Positions 9,401 through 20,079 of a stretch of 64,000 bases of DNA are shown here, one piece after another. Below the pieces are notes generated by a model. It had not been told where the DNA came from, did no database searches, and saw nothing but the letters and a program-made list of their open reading frames with translations. Numbering within the stretch: the first letter of the stretch is position 1; every line of letters begins with the position of its first letter. The translations under genes were made by a program, and so were the position numbers. This stretch comes from Patescibacteria group bacterium (GTDB lineage Bacteria; Patescibacteriota; Gracilibacteria; Absconditabacterales; Absconditicoccaceae): NCBI GenBank assembly GCA_022705745.1, contig JAKJDW010000001.1, positions 1 through 64,000 of the forward strand. Reading direction: 5' to 3'.

Positions 9401-11266
9401 TTATGTTTTTTTTCGAAAACTTATATTGTTTTCACAAGTTACCCCTTCATTTAAAAACCTGATCAATGAGTCTTTTTGTTCAAATAAAGTGGGCATCCTT
9501 TGTTTAAATTTATCTTTTTTTAAAACTCTTGTTCAATATCATCAATTAGTTCCATCATTAAAGAACACCCCATAATTAAGAACTCATACTGGTGTTCTAT
9601 ACTTAAATCGAGGAGACTTTGTTCACTTGTGAGGATATTGATCTAGCATAGATCAAATAAATATCGCCATGTGTATTCACTCTTTTAATGGGAGTTGCAT
9701 ATCAGAAAATCCAGCAATTGACGGATCTACATTTATTGAGGGATATCATCATGAGATTCATAGTATTTTGATTGTCCTATTTCACTCTGTTCACAACACC
9801 TCTGCTTTAAAATCTCTATTATATGCTTTTATGGTATATTTTGTTTTATCATTTGGATCTGGTATCGCATCTAGCTTTCTGCGCTCTCCTTTACTATATT
9901 CCTTATCTTCTGCTGTCTTTTGAATTTCATTCATGCATTCAATCACTTCTTCTTTTATCGGACTCTCTGTAATATCGTCTTTAGTTTGATTCTTTTGTTG
10001 CCAACAGTCCATCCTATTTAAATAGGCAGAAAGAGCTTTTTTTCAATATTCATTGTCTAGCTCCGGCATATACTTATTTAAAATATTGTCAGAATCATAT
10101 AGATGACCACCCACTACTGATACTATTCCACCAACAATTCATACAGTCATTCAAAGTTTTAGTCATCAATATATTCATGAAACTATAGCTAATATTCATG
10201 CTAATCCTATTCCAGTTATTTTTCATGAAATACCAGTTCAATCTACTGCTGTCTCACTCCCATCTCATGTATTAACATTTATATTTCCACGCCAACTACT
10301 ACCAAGATTAAACGGTTTAGGTCTCGCACACATTCCAGAATAATTTTTTTTCAGAAATGCTACTACTATCGCTGTACTTATTAAATGTTCATATTTTTTG
10401 AACTTTATATCTAATCAGTCTATTCTCCTACGGTTTTTATCAATCTTAATCTTTTCTCAATATGCTTGAATTTCTGACGTGTCCTCCAAATACTTTAAAT
10501 CAATATCGTAAGACATACTTTCATGATCTGTCTGATTCGCTATGTTTCACTCTGCTACAGCTAAAGCATCCTCAAAACTTATTTTTTTTCCCCTTTCTCG
10601 ATCGAAGATATCTCTTGGATGCCAATTCCCTGTGTATATACCATGTACTAAATAATAAACTCCTGTTCCAATTCCAAGTCATTTCAAAGCTTTTCCATAC
10701 CATCTATCCCAAAATGGTTTTCTATCTTTTGTTTCTTTTGTTGCTTTATTTTTTGCTCTTTCTGCTCTTCTAGCTTCTCTCCTTTCCTTTCTCCTTTTTC
10801 TAGTGGCAAGTAATATTCATCAAATAGATAATGCTCCAATTGAACCGAATATCCATCGTCTTCTTTTTTTCTTTTCTGCTTTCTCTTTATCATCTATATC
10901 TTTTGAATCTGGTGAAACATTTGATTTCTTGATAGAAGCTTCTAAAGATGAAAGTTGATTTCAAATAGTACGATCAAATTCTGCATTTAATTTTTTATAT
11001 TGAGATTCTAGTTGTTTAATTTTATCAGCATTATTAGAGGAATCTTTTTTTAATGTATCTAGTTCTTGCCTTATATTTTCTATAGTTGATTTTAATTCTA
11101 ATCATTTTACTAGTTTCGCATTATCATCTAAAGTACCAAGTGAATTTTTTAATTCTGCTAAATCATTATTAGCATCGCTAATAGTATCTTGCAATCACTC
11201 TAATTCTGGTTGCTTATTTTGCAAATCTGCTGTACTATCAAGGATGTTTGTCTGTCAATCTACCAT
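9401..11266 (-). CDS. Large coiled-coil and membrane protein, 621 aa
   Basis: Begins MVDGQTNILDSTADL. Residues 20-125 form a predicted coiled coil (ELKSTIENIRQELDTLKKD), followed by a very basic stretch KKKRRRWIFG, a membrane segment and another basic run (TRKRRKERREARRAERAK). Around residue 350-390 is a Gly-rich hydrophobic segment (GKITGIGLAGILAIVSGIYG) resembling a glycine zipper or holin-like hairpin; most of its Gly codons are TGA. The C-terminus is soluble. No family recognised. A promoter fits at 11301-11328. The coding frame contains more than 20 TGA codons, so standard-code annotation would shatter it. Confidence 0.75.
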
Positions 11267-11300
11267 TTTTGTTGTTTATGTAATAAATATAAATCAATTT

Positions 11301-11328
11301 ATTATAAATAAAAAAAAATATTAAACAA
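11301..11328 (-). promoter_or_regulatory. Predicted promoter of the 621-aa gene
   Basis: Minus-strand TTGTTT (11328-11323), 16-bp spacer, TATAAT (11306-11301), 35 bp before the ATG at 11266. The rest of 11267-11478 is AT-rich with no gene. Confidence 0.5.
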
Positions 11329-11478
11329 AAATAACCGATATTTTGCATATTAAGAATTGACATTTTTGCTGTATAATGTATAGTTTGCGTATTATCTATG
11401 ATATCTTAGTAATATTCTCTCAGATAGATATCCCAGATGTATAATAACTTTACAAATTTTTGAAAAATTAAAGAAAAT

Positions 11479-12123
11479 TTATGCAGTTTGACTAGCTTTT
11501 AACATTAAATCTGTAGTCATATTTGATGAAGATTTCACAATAGGTTTTATTGTTTTTATTACTGGAAGCACTGGTCTCAACTGTGGGACAATCATAGCTG
11601 TTTTTTCTAGAACATTCATTGTCATATTTACATTTTTTCAATCCTTTTTGATGTTTTTTATTAAATCTTCTTGTGTTAAATCATTGGGTTTACTTAAAAG
11701 TCAAAAATGGACGAAACTTCTTGTTGCAGCTGACATAACATAAAAAGAATCTTTTGTCATCTGTTCTTTTATAGAACCTTTTTGAAAAGCTCTAATTAAG
11801 GGGCTTCTAAATGGAGATTTAATCGGATTTATAAGGTTTACATTTCTTCTCACACCTCATGTTATTTTAAACATATAAGCTCAATCATTGTAAACATCGA
11901 GTTTCTCTTTATCCGAAAAAGAATCCCAGATATTAGAAAACTTTTTAAAACTCTCATTTCATTTAAGTGAGGATAGTAATTTTTCAACCTTTTCTTGATT
12001 TACTATATTATTCTCAAGATTCAAGATATCTTTCTTGTAAAAGTTATTTTTATCAATATTTTTATCCAACAACTCCTTTTTGTCAGATAAATTATCTGAT
12101 CATAAGACTTTAGTTTCAATCAT
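11479..12123 (-). CDS. Hypothetical protein, 214 aa
   Basis: Mostly helical soluble protein (MIETKVLGSDNLSDKKELLD), with FRSPLIRAFQKGSIKEQ in the middle and a hydrophobic C-terminal helix (TAMIVPQLRPVLPVIKTIKP). No family recognised. It is transcribed from a strong promoter (TTGACA, 17 bp, TATAAT) that belongs to the palindromic module shared with three other accessory genes. Six or so Gly codons are TGA. Confidence 0.7.
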
Positions 12124-12154
12124 TGTTTATTTTTAGTAAATAAAAACCTATTGT

Positions 12155-12217
12155 ATTATAAATATAAGTGTTTGATTTGTCAAATTTTTGACCACTTTTT
12201 ATTTCATTCGGCATAAT
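12155..12217. promoter_or_regulatory. Divergent promoter with palindromic -35 module
   Basis: Minus strand: TTGACA (12183-12178), 17 bp, TATAAT (12160-12155), for the 214-residue gene. Plus strand: TTGACC (12188-12193), 18 bp, CATAAT (12212-12217), toward the candidate small RNA. The two -35 boxes are the arms of one palindrome, GTCAAATTTTTGAC, followed by CACTTTTT. A protein bound there could control both directions. Confidence 0.65.
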
Positions 12218-12223
12218 TAAAAA

Positions 12224-12284
12224 AAATGTGTGGCTAAAACAATAGGAAACAGTAGAAGGTAATTGTTTTATTTACTGTTTTTTT
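12224..12284 (+). ncRNA. Candidate small RNA or mobile-element end, copy 1
   Basis: Starts just after the CATAAT box at 12212. It contains gtggctaaaacaataggaaa and ends in a hairpin (AAACAGTA 12247-12254 with TACTGTTT 12273-12280) and a T-run, like an intrinsic terminator. A very similar stretch lies at 60163-60238 on the other strand. It could be a small RNA or the end of an insertion element. Confidence 0.45.
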
Positions 12285-12314
12285 ATATAAAATATGGTTT
12301 TGTTATTAAAACAT

Positions 12315-13508
12315 TTACTTAACTATAGATTCTAGGACTTCAAAGAATTTTTCTAAATCTGAAATATCGTTGTACAAATAAGCACTCATCCTACATGTTC
12401 ATGGAATTTTTAGATCTTTATGCATAGGATAAGCACAATGTCCACCACAACGAATAGCTATATTATGTTTAGCAAATATTTCTCAAATATGGTTGAAATT
12501 TTCATTTCCTGGTATGAAAAAAGAAAAAACTGCGGTTCTATCATTAGTTTTTGGTCAAATTAATTTTACTTTTTCTTTTAATTTAGTAAATCTTTCTAAT
12601 GAATATTCAACTAGCTTTTGTTCATGTTCTCGAATTTTTTCCATTCATCAAATTGATTTGATGTATTCCAAGGATTTTAATAAACTTATTGCTCAAATAA
12701 TATTTGGGGTACCAGCTTCAAATTTTGAATAGTCGTTTGGAACTGTATGTCAAAACAAATCTACATCTCTGATAGCTCATCACCCAGACATCATAGGAGT
12801 AAGTTTTTTGATCCAATCTCTTTTTAGATACATTGCTCCAATTCATGTGTAAGCCATAACTTTATGTGCTGTAAAAACGAAACAATCACATCATATATCT
12901 TGGACATCTATTTTCATATTTGGGAAAGATTGAGATCAATCAATAATGAAAAAAGTATCTGCTCTAAGTAGAGATTTTATTTTTTTTACATCATATATTT
13001 TTCCAGTAACATTGGAAACATGTCAAATAGACACAACTTTCACAGATTTATCATATTTTTTTGAAAAATCATCTCGGTCAATTTCACATCATTTTGAAAC
13101 TCCAACAAAATCTATCTGAAATCCAAATATTTTGGATAAAATTTGTCGGGGAACTATATTTGCATGATGTTCTCGTATTCATAACAAAATCTTATCTCAT
13201 TTTTTTAAGAATCAAGAGTTGACCAAGGATTGTGCTATAACATTCATTCAATGAGTGGCATTGTAATTGTATATAATTTCTGATGCTTTACTGTTTAAGA
13301 ATTCTGCAAGAAGTTGTTTTGATTTGTCGTATAATTCCTCTGATCTTTCTGAAAGTTGGTAGGCTCATCTATGAATATTTGCATAATCATTTGAAACGAA
13401 ATCATTAACTCCATCTATCACATATTGGGGCTTTTGAGTACTAGCAGCACTATCAAGAAACACCAAGGTTGGATTGTTCTGAAATATTGGAAAGTCCTGT
13501 TTTTTCAT
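12315..13508 (-). CDS. sufS: Cysteine desulfurase SufS
   Basis: A 397-residue class V aminotransferase that uses PLP to take sulfur from cysteine for Fe-S cluster assembly. The protein shows LDSAASTQKP at the N-terminus, the ATHGMN and REHHANIVP segments, the PLP-lysine motif TAHKVMAYTG (Lys in SAHK-type context), and the active-site Cys loop IRCGGHCAYPMH near residue 360. Length fits the SufS type (about 406). SufB/D-like DNA lies at 2689-3333, but no sufC or sufU is visible in the window. Last gene of a minus-strand set behind the FtsQ-like and DUF212 genes (52 bp gap). Many conserved Gly codons are TGA. Confidence 0.93.
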
Positions 13509-13560
13509 ATTTGATACTGTAAAAATCTAAAAGCAGTATATGATTCTGGAAGATACGAAA

Positions 13561-14403
13561 TTATTTTTTAACTATTATTTTATCTCACTCAAGGGATCAC
13601 AAATCTATAATTTTCAAAGAATTGGCTTCATTATAATATTTCATCAAAAGATTATAATTATCTATTTGACCTGTAAGTGAATTTTTATTATTTAAATATA
13701 TTGTTTTCCCGCCAACAAAAACAACAGTCATGGAAGATCATGGCAAATATACAATTCTACTATATCCATTAAATCATTGAGAAATAACATCTATATCAGA
13801 GATGAGTTTTTCTGGTGATATTTCAACGAATAATCAATTTATAGATTCTGTGCCACTTAAGTATTTTGGTAGCTCAACGGTAAACACACCATCTCAAATT
13901 GTATTGCCACTAAAAATTTCAAAATTGTAATATCACAATACTCAAAATTTCCTGTTTCATAGTTGTAAAACCATATCTAAATCATAGAAAATTATTTGAA
14001 CTGAAGCAGAAAATTTTTCTGGCTGAATGATCCTTATGTTTTTCACGATTGGGAAATCTTGTTTTAGAGTATGAAGAATAGCTTTTCTTTTGAATTTGGA
14101 TACTACATAATAGTTTTCATCTTTTATGAGCTTGGAAATAGTATTGTACAAATAAGGATCATCATAAGTATCTACACTAGTTTGACTATAATAGACTTTT
14201 TTTATATAATTTTCGTCTTTAAAAATAGTGTGCTGTATTATAAAAAAGATTCAATAAATAAAAATTATAGATAATAAAAATATCCAAAATCGCTTGATAG
14301 GAAAGTTTATTTCCGGATAGATTAATTTTATTTTTTTAATCTTTCTTTTTATATTATTTGTTTTCCTTTTTTGAAAAGGCCTATTTTTGACTAAAGTATA
14401 CAT
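13561..14403 (-). CDS. FtsQ/DivIB-like cell division protein
   Basis: A 280-residue bitopic protein. It has a basic cytoplasmic N-terminus (KNRPFQKRKTNNIKRKIKK), one membrane segment at about residues 46-66 (FWIFLLSIIFIYGIFFII), and an extracytoplasmic region with FPIVKNIRIIQPEKFSASVQ, which is the pattern of the POTRA strand in FtsQ (the partner of FtsB and FtsL in the divisome). The C-terminal beta-rich part includes SRIVYLPGSSMTVVFVGGKT. Its start lies 7 bp after the DUF212 stop. The call rests on topology and the POTRA-like motif, so it is tentative. Confidence 0.6.
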
Positions 14404-14410
14404 AGTTTAA

Positions 14411-14896
14411 TTAAATAAAATAGTAATATAACACAAAAGTAAGAGCAATACCCAAAATTATTCCCGCAAAAACTTCAAATGGAGTATGTCATAACCTCTC
14501 TTTTAAGGACTCTTTTTGGGTCATTGTAAGAACACTCGTAATATTCAATCTAATTTCATTAATGTATTCTGCTTGTTTACCTGATTCAAATCTTAGATTC
14601 ATAGCATCATAAACTACTAATCAAGCAAAAGCACATGCCAATGCAAAATATATGCTATCAAAACCGAATTCTATCAAAACCATGATCGCTATGCTAGAAA
14701 CAATAGATGAGTGAAAAGATGGGAATCAGCCCGAAGAGAAAAAATTGGAAATACAAAATTTTTTTTGCTTGATAGAATCAATTGTTATTTTTATAAGTTG
14801 TGTAACAAATCATACAAAAATCAGGATAAGTAATGGATTAATTTTTATTCCTTCTTGGAAATAAGTTTTAAAACTTTCTCGAATAAATGAAAACAT
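14411..14896 (-). CDS. DUF212 / divergent PAP2-family membrane protein (YuiD-like)
   Basis: A 161-residue protein with three to four membrane segments. Family motifs are SGGFPSFHSSIVSS (matching GMPSSHSA), VVYDAMNLRFESGKQAEYIN (matching DAxGVRRxxGxQA) and ERLGHTPFEVFAGIILG. DUF212 proteins resemble PAP2 acid phosphatases and are thought to act on lipid phosphates, but no substrate is established. First gene of the set with the FtsQ-like gene and sufS. Confidence 0.88.
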
Positions 14897-15115
14897 TGTT
14901 TTTTTATAAAAATATAAAAATACATCAGTTTATAGTTATTGAAAATAGTAAAAGTTTCAAGTGAAAAATTTTTTTAAGAAAGAATTTGATAGGAGAAAAT
15001 TTTATTTGTATTGAAACAATAAAATATTTACGATAAAGAAATCTGATATTTTTTAAAAATTTTCTACGATCTTAAACCTCTTTTTTTAATACTATCATTC
15101 TCAGTAGTTTTAAAA

Positions 15116-15496
15116 CTATTTCATTAATTTATAAAAATTTTTAATCCTTTGATAATCGCAATCCGTATCAGCCTTTTCTTTGAAATATATTTGTATAAAA
15201 GTTATTTTATTATTCTTTTTAGAAAAATTATAAATGATTCTAATACCAGATCTTGCTCATTTTCATTTGAGAGATTTACAAGCAAATTTTTTAGCTTTAA
15301 TGGGACAAAAAATGTAATCATGGACTCACTGTCATGTAATTGGGAAAAATCATCAATTGTTTATTCAATTAATATGGTATGTAGACAAGGCAAATTGTTT
15401 GAATATGGAAAAATCTTCATCTAAAGTTTCAAATTTTTTTAACAGTTTTTTGAAATCTTTTTTAAATTCATCTATTTCATCAAAGATTAGTAGCAT
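15116..15496 (-). CDS. RelE/HigB-like toxin partner of the Panacea antitoxin
   Basis: A 126-residue protein. The C-terminal half reads SGIRIIYNFSKKNNKITFIQ, then IYFKEKADTD, the strand pattern of RelE/ParE-type mRNA interferases, where basic residues on the sheet cut mRNA at the ribosome. The N-terminus is helical (EIDEFKKDFKKLLKKFETLD). It starts 12 bp after the stop of the HTH-Panacea gene, the usual antitoxin-first or paired order of such modules. Together they probably form a type II toxin-antitoxin pair. Several Gly are TGA. The exact toxin family needs a profile search. Confidence 0.7.
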
Positions 15497-15508
15497 ATCT
15501 AGTTCAAT

Positions 15509-16297
15509 TTAAATATTAAAATCATCATTTTCTTCGTAATCTCTGATAGAATATTGTGGAGATCTATAGAACACAGCTTCATAAGGAATTTCTGCTTGAT
15601 CTGCTGTGGAAATTCGTGGTACATCTCAATGAACATATTCACTAATTCTAGATGCTCACATATCTCCTAATTTTTGAATCACATTATCTAAAATTTCTTT
15701 TTCTGCTCAATTAATCTTGGTAAGATCGGCTTTTCTAAGAGGGATATATTTTCTTCATGTATGTCAATTTTTAAAATGAATATTTTCTTGTTTTATTTCT
15801 TTCTTTTCTTTCATCCCTTTTATTATTTTTATTAATTCTTTTGAGGTTGGTCATTGATGATTTCTAATATACCTACTTCCTATAAAAAATTCTTCATATT
15901 TTTCGTAATAATCAAAATCACAAAAATATAAGATTTTGTGCAAAACGGTTTCACTAAAGCTTGGTTTAGCTGAAAGTTTTTCTAAAATATATAAAAAAAC
16001 TTCTTTAAATTTTTCTTCTTGGCATGTGGGAATAGACACTCTAATTTCATTTTTATCATCTTTAATAATTTTATAATGGTCTGTGTTTTTTTCATTAGTA
16101 AAAAAATATTCAATTTGAATTTGGAAAAAATCAGCTAACTTTTTGAGCTCATCTACTTTGATTTCTCTCAGTCAAGATTCTATGTTGGTGTAAACAACTC
16201 TATCCACTCAAAGAACTTTGGATAATTCCTTTTGAGAATATCAAAAAGTTTTTCTTAAATCAGCTAACTTTTGAGCAATAAGTCTTTTTAAAATCAT
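15509..16297 (-). CDS. HTH-Panacea (SocA-like, DUF4065) antitoxin
   Basis: A 262-residue protein. Residues 1-62 are an XRE-type helix-turn-helix (RKTFGYSQKELSKVLGVDRV) that should bind its own promoter. Residues about 95-250 are a Panacea/DUF4065 domain: SFSETVLHKILYFCDFDYYE, then GPTSKELIKIIKGM, and RISEYVHGDVPRISTAD near the end. Panacea domains neutralise many unrelated toxins, and the adjacent 126-residue RelE-like gene is the obvious target here. Known family behaviour suggests autoregulation by the HTH. The upstream region 16298-16500 is AT-rich and holds the promoter but no gene. Confidence 0.85.
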
Positions 16298-16500
16298 TTA
16301 GATATCTTAGATAATAAAATTATTTATTAATAATTATAGTTAATATAATAATGTAAGAATAAATTTCAATAGATGTTAAATTTTATTACCATAATGAAGA
16401 TAAAGATTGTTTTTGACCAGAGACATATTGAACTTAGGAGCAATTAGGTAGCTCTGCAAGTAGTACAGATAACGGTGAAATAATGACTTCTTGTTTGTCG

Positions 16501-16590
16501 TTAATTAACAAAATAAAAAACTTGTTTTAAGTATGGATAAATTTATAAATATTTTGTGCATTTATATGTTTTTTGAGAAAATGAAAAAAT
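16501..16590. repeat. 90-bp direct repeat, copy 1
   Basis: Identical to 17782-17871. In copy 2 the sequence is the leader and first codons of the SLH-esterase gene, so copy 1 is a cut-off duplicate of that 5' end. Between the copies sit one minus-strand gene and a divergent promoter. Confidence 0.95.
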
Positions 16591-16613
16591 GAATCTTCAA
16601 AAAATATAATTAT

Positions 16614-17492
16614 CTAGAGTTTAGATAATACATCTTTAAATTTTCACAATAAATAATTTACCTTGTCATCAGATAAATTAAAAAATTCTTTATCATTATT
16701 TATAGTTTGCATATATAATGAAAATATATGTTTTACCAAAGGAAGGCTTTCTTGATGACCAATTTCTTTTTTACCCCATTTACAAATTTGATCCACATAA
16801 TCATCTATATTGTTTTTATGTTCATGTAAATCATTAAATGATTGAGTTGTAGTCATTTTAAATGGATCATAATCACCACGCCATAATAACTTTTTTAATC
16901 ACAAAAGACTTCTCAAATATCATCAATTAAAGGCATCAACATAAGGCTTCATAGTAAAATTTTTAAGATGATTTTGCATTCACAATCTTTCATACTGTTT
17001 TTCAATATCTCACCAATAATGTACCAATTCGTAAAAATTATCAAATTTGTCATTATCTAAATTCTTCTCCAAAATATATCAATAGAGACACTTAATATGT
17101 GTTAATATTGATTTGATGCCAGTCTTTATTCAAGGATCATTTAAATCTTGTAAAGAAATATGAGACAAAAAATTAATAAATTTTTTACCATCAATAAGCG
17201 ATATCCCCCTTCAATAATACATGGGAGAAATCTGCAGTCAAAATTCTGAAGCAACTTTTGCTGCTAACGATTGTTGATATAAAGATTCATCAGGGTTATC
17301 TATTCTATGCTGAATCTCCTGTCAAAGTGACAAAGTTTTTATAAGTTGCACTAGTGGACTATCAAAATCATCTATTATAAAATTTTTCAAATGTTCATCT
17401 TGATTCAGATATCATAACATATTTTTAAAATCGTTAATCTGTTTTTGTATAAATTCAGATTGAGAAATGTTGGAATTAAAAGATCTTTTCAT
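16614..17492 (-). CDS. Hypothetical protein, 292 aa
   Basis: Mostly helical soluble protein (MKRSFNSNISQSEFIQKQ) with the segments LYQQSLAAKVASEFGLQISP and YELVHYWGDIEKQYERLGMQ. No signal or membrane segment and no family recognised. It lies between two identical 90-bp direct repeats and is transcribed from the divergent module at 17586-17631 (TTGACC, 18 bp, TAAAAT on the minus strand). The flanking duplication suggests it arrived as a discrete insertion. Confidence 0.7.
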
Positions 17493-17562
17493 TGAATAAA
17501 CTTACATGCTAAAACATCATTATACCTAATTATAACCAATTTTATTTTTTTTGCAAATTTGT

Positions 17563-17631
17563 CTGGCTATTTTAGCAACTTCAAGAAAAAGTGGTCAAAA
17601 GTTTGACAGAATAATATGTTATAAATATAGT
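17563..17631. promoter_or_regulatory. Divergent promoter with pal -35 module
   Basis: Plus strand: TTGACA (17603-17608), 17 bp, TATAGT (17626-17631), toward the SLH esterase. Minus strand: TTGACC (17598-17593), 18 bp, TAAAAT near 17574-17569, toward the 292-residue gene. The module AAAAAGTGG TCAAAAGTTTGACA nearly matches the one at 12176-12200. About 150 bp of leader without a gene separate it from copy 2 of the direct repeat. Confidence 0.65.
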
Positions 17632-17781
17632 CAAATTGATTTAGGCAATTCTAAATGAATTTAAATCTGCTTGTATTTAACAGGCTTTTTTATTGAAAAT
17701 TTTATGATTAAACTCTAAAATCTGTTTTTTTTGTCATTAATTATGTTTAAGGATGATTACTCCCGTTTCACAAAGAACATT

Positions 17782-17871
17782 TTAATTAACAAAATAAAAA
17801 ACTTGTTTTAAGTATGGATAAATTTATAAATATTTTGTGCATTTATATGTTTTTTGAGAAAATGAAAAAAT
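17782..17871. repeat. 90-bp direct repeat, copy 2
   Basis: Second, functional copy of the duplicate at 16501-16590. It contains an ATG at 17814 and the ATG at 17862 that starts the SLH-esterase gene. Confidence 0.95.
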
Positions 17872-19241
17872 TATATAAATTTATTGCCGTTGTTTTGTTG
17901 GTGAATGTTTTATTTTTCAAAACTTATACATCAACATCAGCTAACAGCCCAAAAGATATACAAAACCACAAGTACATGGAAAGTATACAATATCTTTACG
18001 ACCATTGAGTTGTTCAATGATATCCTGATGGAAACTTTCGTCCTGATCGTGAGATAAATCGTTGAGAAATTATGAAAATAATATTGGAATCTAGTATTTG
18101 ACCAGACTTATGAGAGTTGAATAATTGTTTTGAAGATGTAAAAGATGAACGATTTGCAAAATATGTATGTTATGCAAAATCCCAAAATATGGTAAAATGA
18201 TATGATGACTGAAAATTTAGACCTTATCAATATGTGAGTTTTGCTGAAGCATTAAAAATGTGAATAGAATGATTTTCAAAAAAGACTGAATCAGTTTCCA
18301 ACTGAGAACCTTGGTATCAAGGATATTTGAATTTTGTTCACAACAACAATATTTTTTCTAAATATGAAATATTTCCGTATAAAAACATGACTCGTTGAGA
18401 AATGGCTTATTTTATCCATCAATTTATGCTAGAAAAAGAGTGAAAAATTAGTTTTGGGAATCAGCGCAAACCTTGATCAAGTTGATGTGGAAAAGAGCCA
18501 CCAGCTACACCAATTAAATCATCTGTAGTTAATTGAGTTGTTCGCAACTATATCACTGTAATTTGAAACAGATATGATAAGAATAAGCCAATAAAATTAA
18601 TATTAGCATTTCATGGTCGTACAAACTCAAACGAGATGGTTCGTAGTTATTATTGAATAGAAAAGGCGACAAACTGAAATGCAATCATAATATATCCTAG
18701 TGGATTACCAGAAAATAGTTCACCTCGTAATCGAAGCAATCCTGGCGATAAAAAATCAAACTTAAGAGATTTTGCTTTGTTTGACCAAATACTAAAAGAT
18801 TTTGAAGAAAATTATTGTATTGATAAAGATCAAATATTTGTGGTATGACACTCGCTATGAGCATGGTTTACAAATAGTCTGAGTTGTGCTCGTGGAGACA
18901 AAATTCGTGCAATATGAAGTGTTTGATGATGAACTACGATAAATGAATGTTCTGGTCCTGTGGCATGAATTATAATACAACATCCCGACGATAATTTAAG
19001 TCCATACAGAGAATGAGTGGTCGCTCGTGATCAAATGTTAAAACAAAACTTTTGTTGACCAGAAACCGTTCCATTTTGACCAGCACCTTTAAATTGTGTG
19101 AAATATACAAATTGTCTGTCTGATGCTCCTGTAGTTTGGTGTCCACATTCAGATTCTACTGATAATAGGTGAAAATATTATCCTCATACTTGGCCAGACA
19201 ATGCGTGAAGTGAAATTATAAAATTCTTTGAATCACTGTAG
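17862..19241 (+). CDS. SLH-domain secreted esterase (PHB-depolymerase-like)
   Basis: A 459-residue exported protein. Signal peptide MKKLYKFIAVVLLVNVLFF comes first; the in-frame ATG at 17814 would put 16 residues before it and is less likely. Two or three S-layer homology repeats follow (YLYDHGVVQGYPDGNFRPDR at about 40-60, FRPYQYVSFAEALKMGIEGF at about 110-130), which bind cell-wall polymer. The C-terminal half is an alpha/beta hydrolase of the PHB depolymerase/feruloyl esterase type: ILAFHGRTNSNEM, the nucleophile elbow VVGHSLGAW, and WPDNAG near the end for the catalytic His region. Probably a cell-surface enzyme acting on an extracellular ester. CAP-domain gene follows after 25 bp. Confidence 0.85.
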
Positions 19242-19266
19242 TTTGTTTTATTTAACAAAAATCAAT

Positions 19267-20073
19267 ATGAAAAAGTTTTTATTTATTTTTATCTTTGGAT
19301 TTGTTTTTTTGAATTTTTTATGATTTACAAATGCCGAATATCCAGTAAGTGAAAAAGTAAGGACTAGGATTGATGGCATCATGTCTATTGTAGAAAAGCA
19401 ACGAGGAGAAAAAAGTATTTATCGGCAAATGGATAGGTATCAAAACATAGTAAACAGTTTTTCTTTGTTGAAGAATAATCTTGATGGAGAACAAAAAGAG
19501 ATGATATGATATTTAGTTTATTTGTTTGAAAATAAGCTTATCAAACTAAAAGAAATGTCTATAAATCAAAGCGATATATTGAAAAATGTAGATCGAGACA
19601 GAGTACAAGAAGAAATTTTGAGATGGCATAATGAAGAAAGGAATAAATTATGATTATCAGATTACATAATAAATGATAAACTAAACTACTCTGCTTTAGT
19701 TTGGGCAGATAATTTAGCAAAGAACAATAGAAAAAGCAGTACACATACCAGAACCCCTTGAGATTGATATTATAATTACGATAAAATTTTATCTTGGTTT
19801 AATAATTTATGAATAGATTTTGATTATAAGCGAACTGCATTTACAGAAAATGTAGCTTATCAAGTGTACAGTTGTAATAAATCTGATTGTACACAAGATA
19901 TGATTAATGCTTTGAAAAAATGATTTGATTTTTGGATGAGCGAAAAAGGTGGATCTTACAGACCTCACTATAATGCAATAAGTAGCAATGTTTTTACTGA
20001 TATGTGATTTGGTGTTTGAATTTCAGGAAAATGGTATTGGATTGTGACTCACTATGGAATTAATGTGAAGTAG
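19267..20073 (+). CDS. Secreted CAP-domain (SCP/PR1) protein
   Basis: A 268-residue protein with a signal peptide (MKKFLFIFIFGFVFLNFLGF). Residues about 115-265 are a CAP domain: ILRWHNEERNKLGLSDYIIN, SALVWADNLAKNN with SSTHTR, FTENVAYQ, and the closing segment MGFGVGISGKWYWIVTHYG. The canonical His and Glu positions (HNEER, STHTR, FTENVA) are kept. Bacterial CAP proteins are secreted and mostly of unknown activity. It follows the SLH esterase by 25 bp, so both are likely part of one surface operon. Confidence 0.88.
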
Positions 20074-20079
20074 ATTAGT

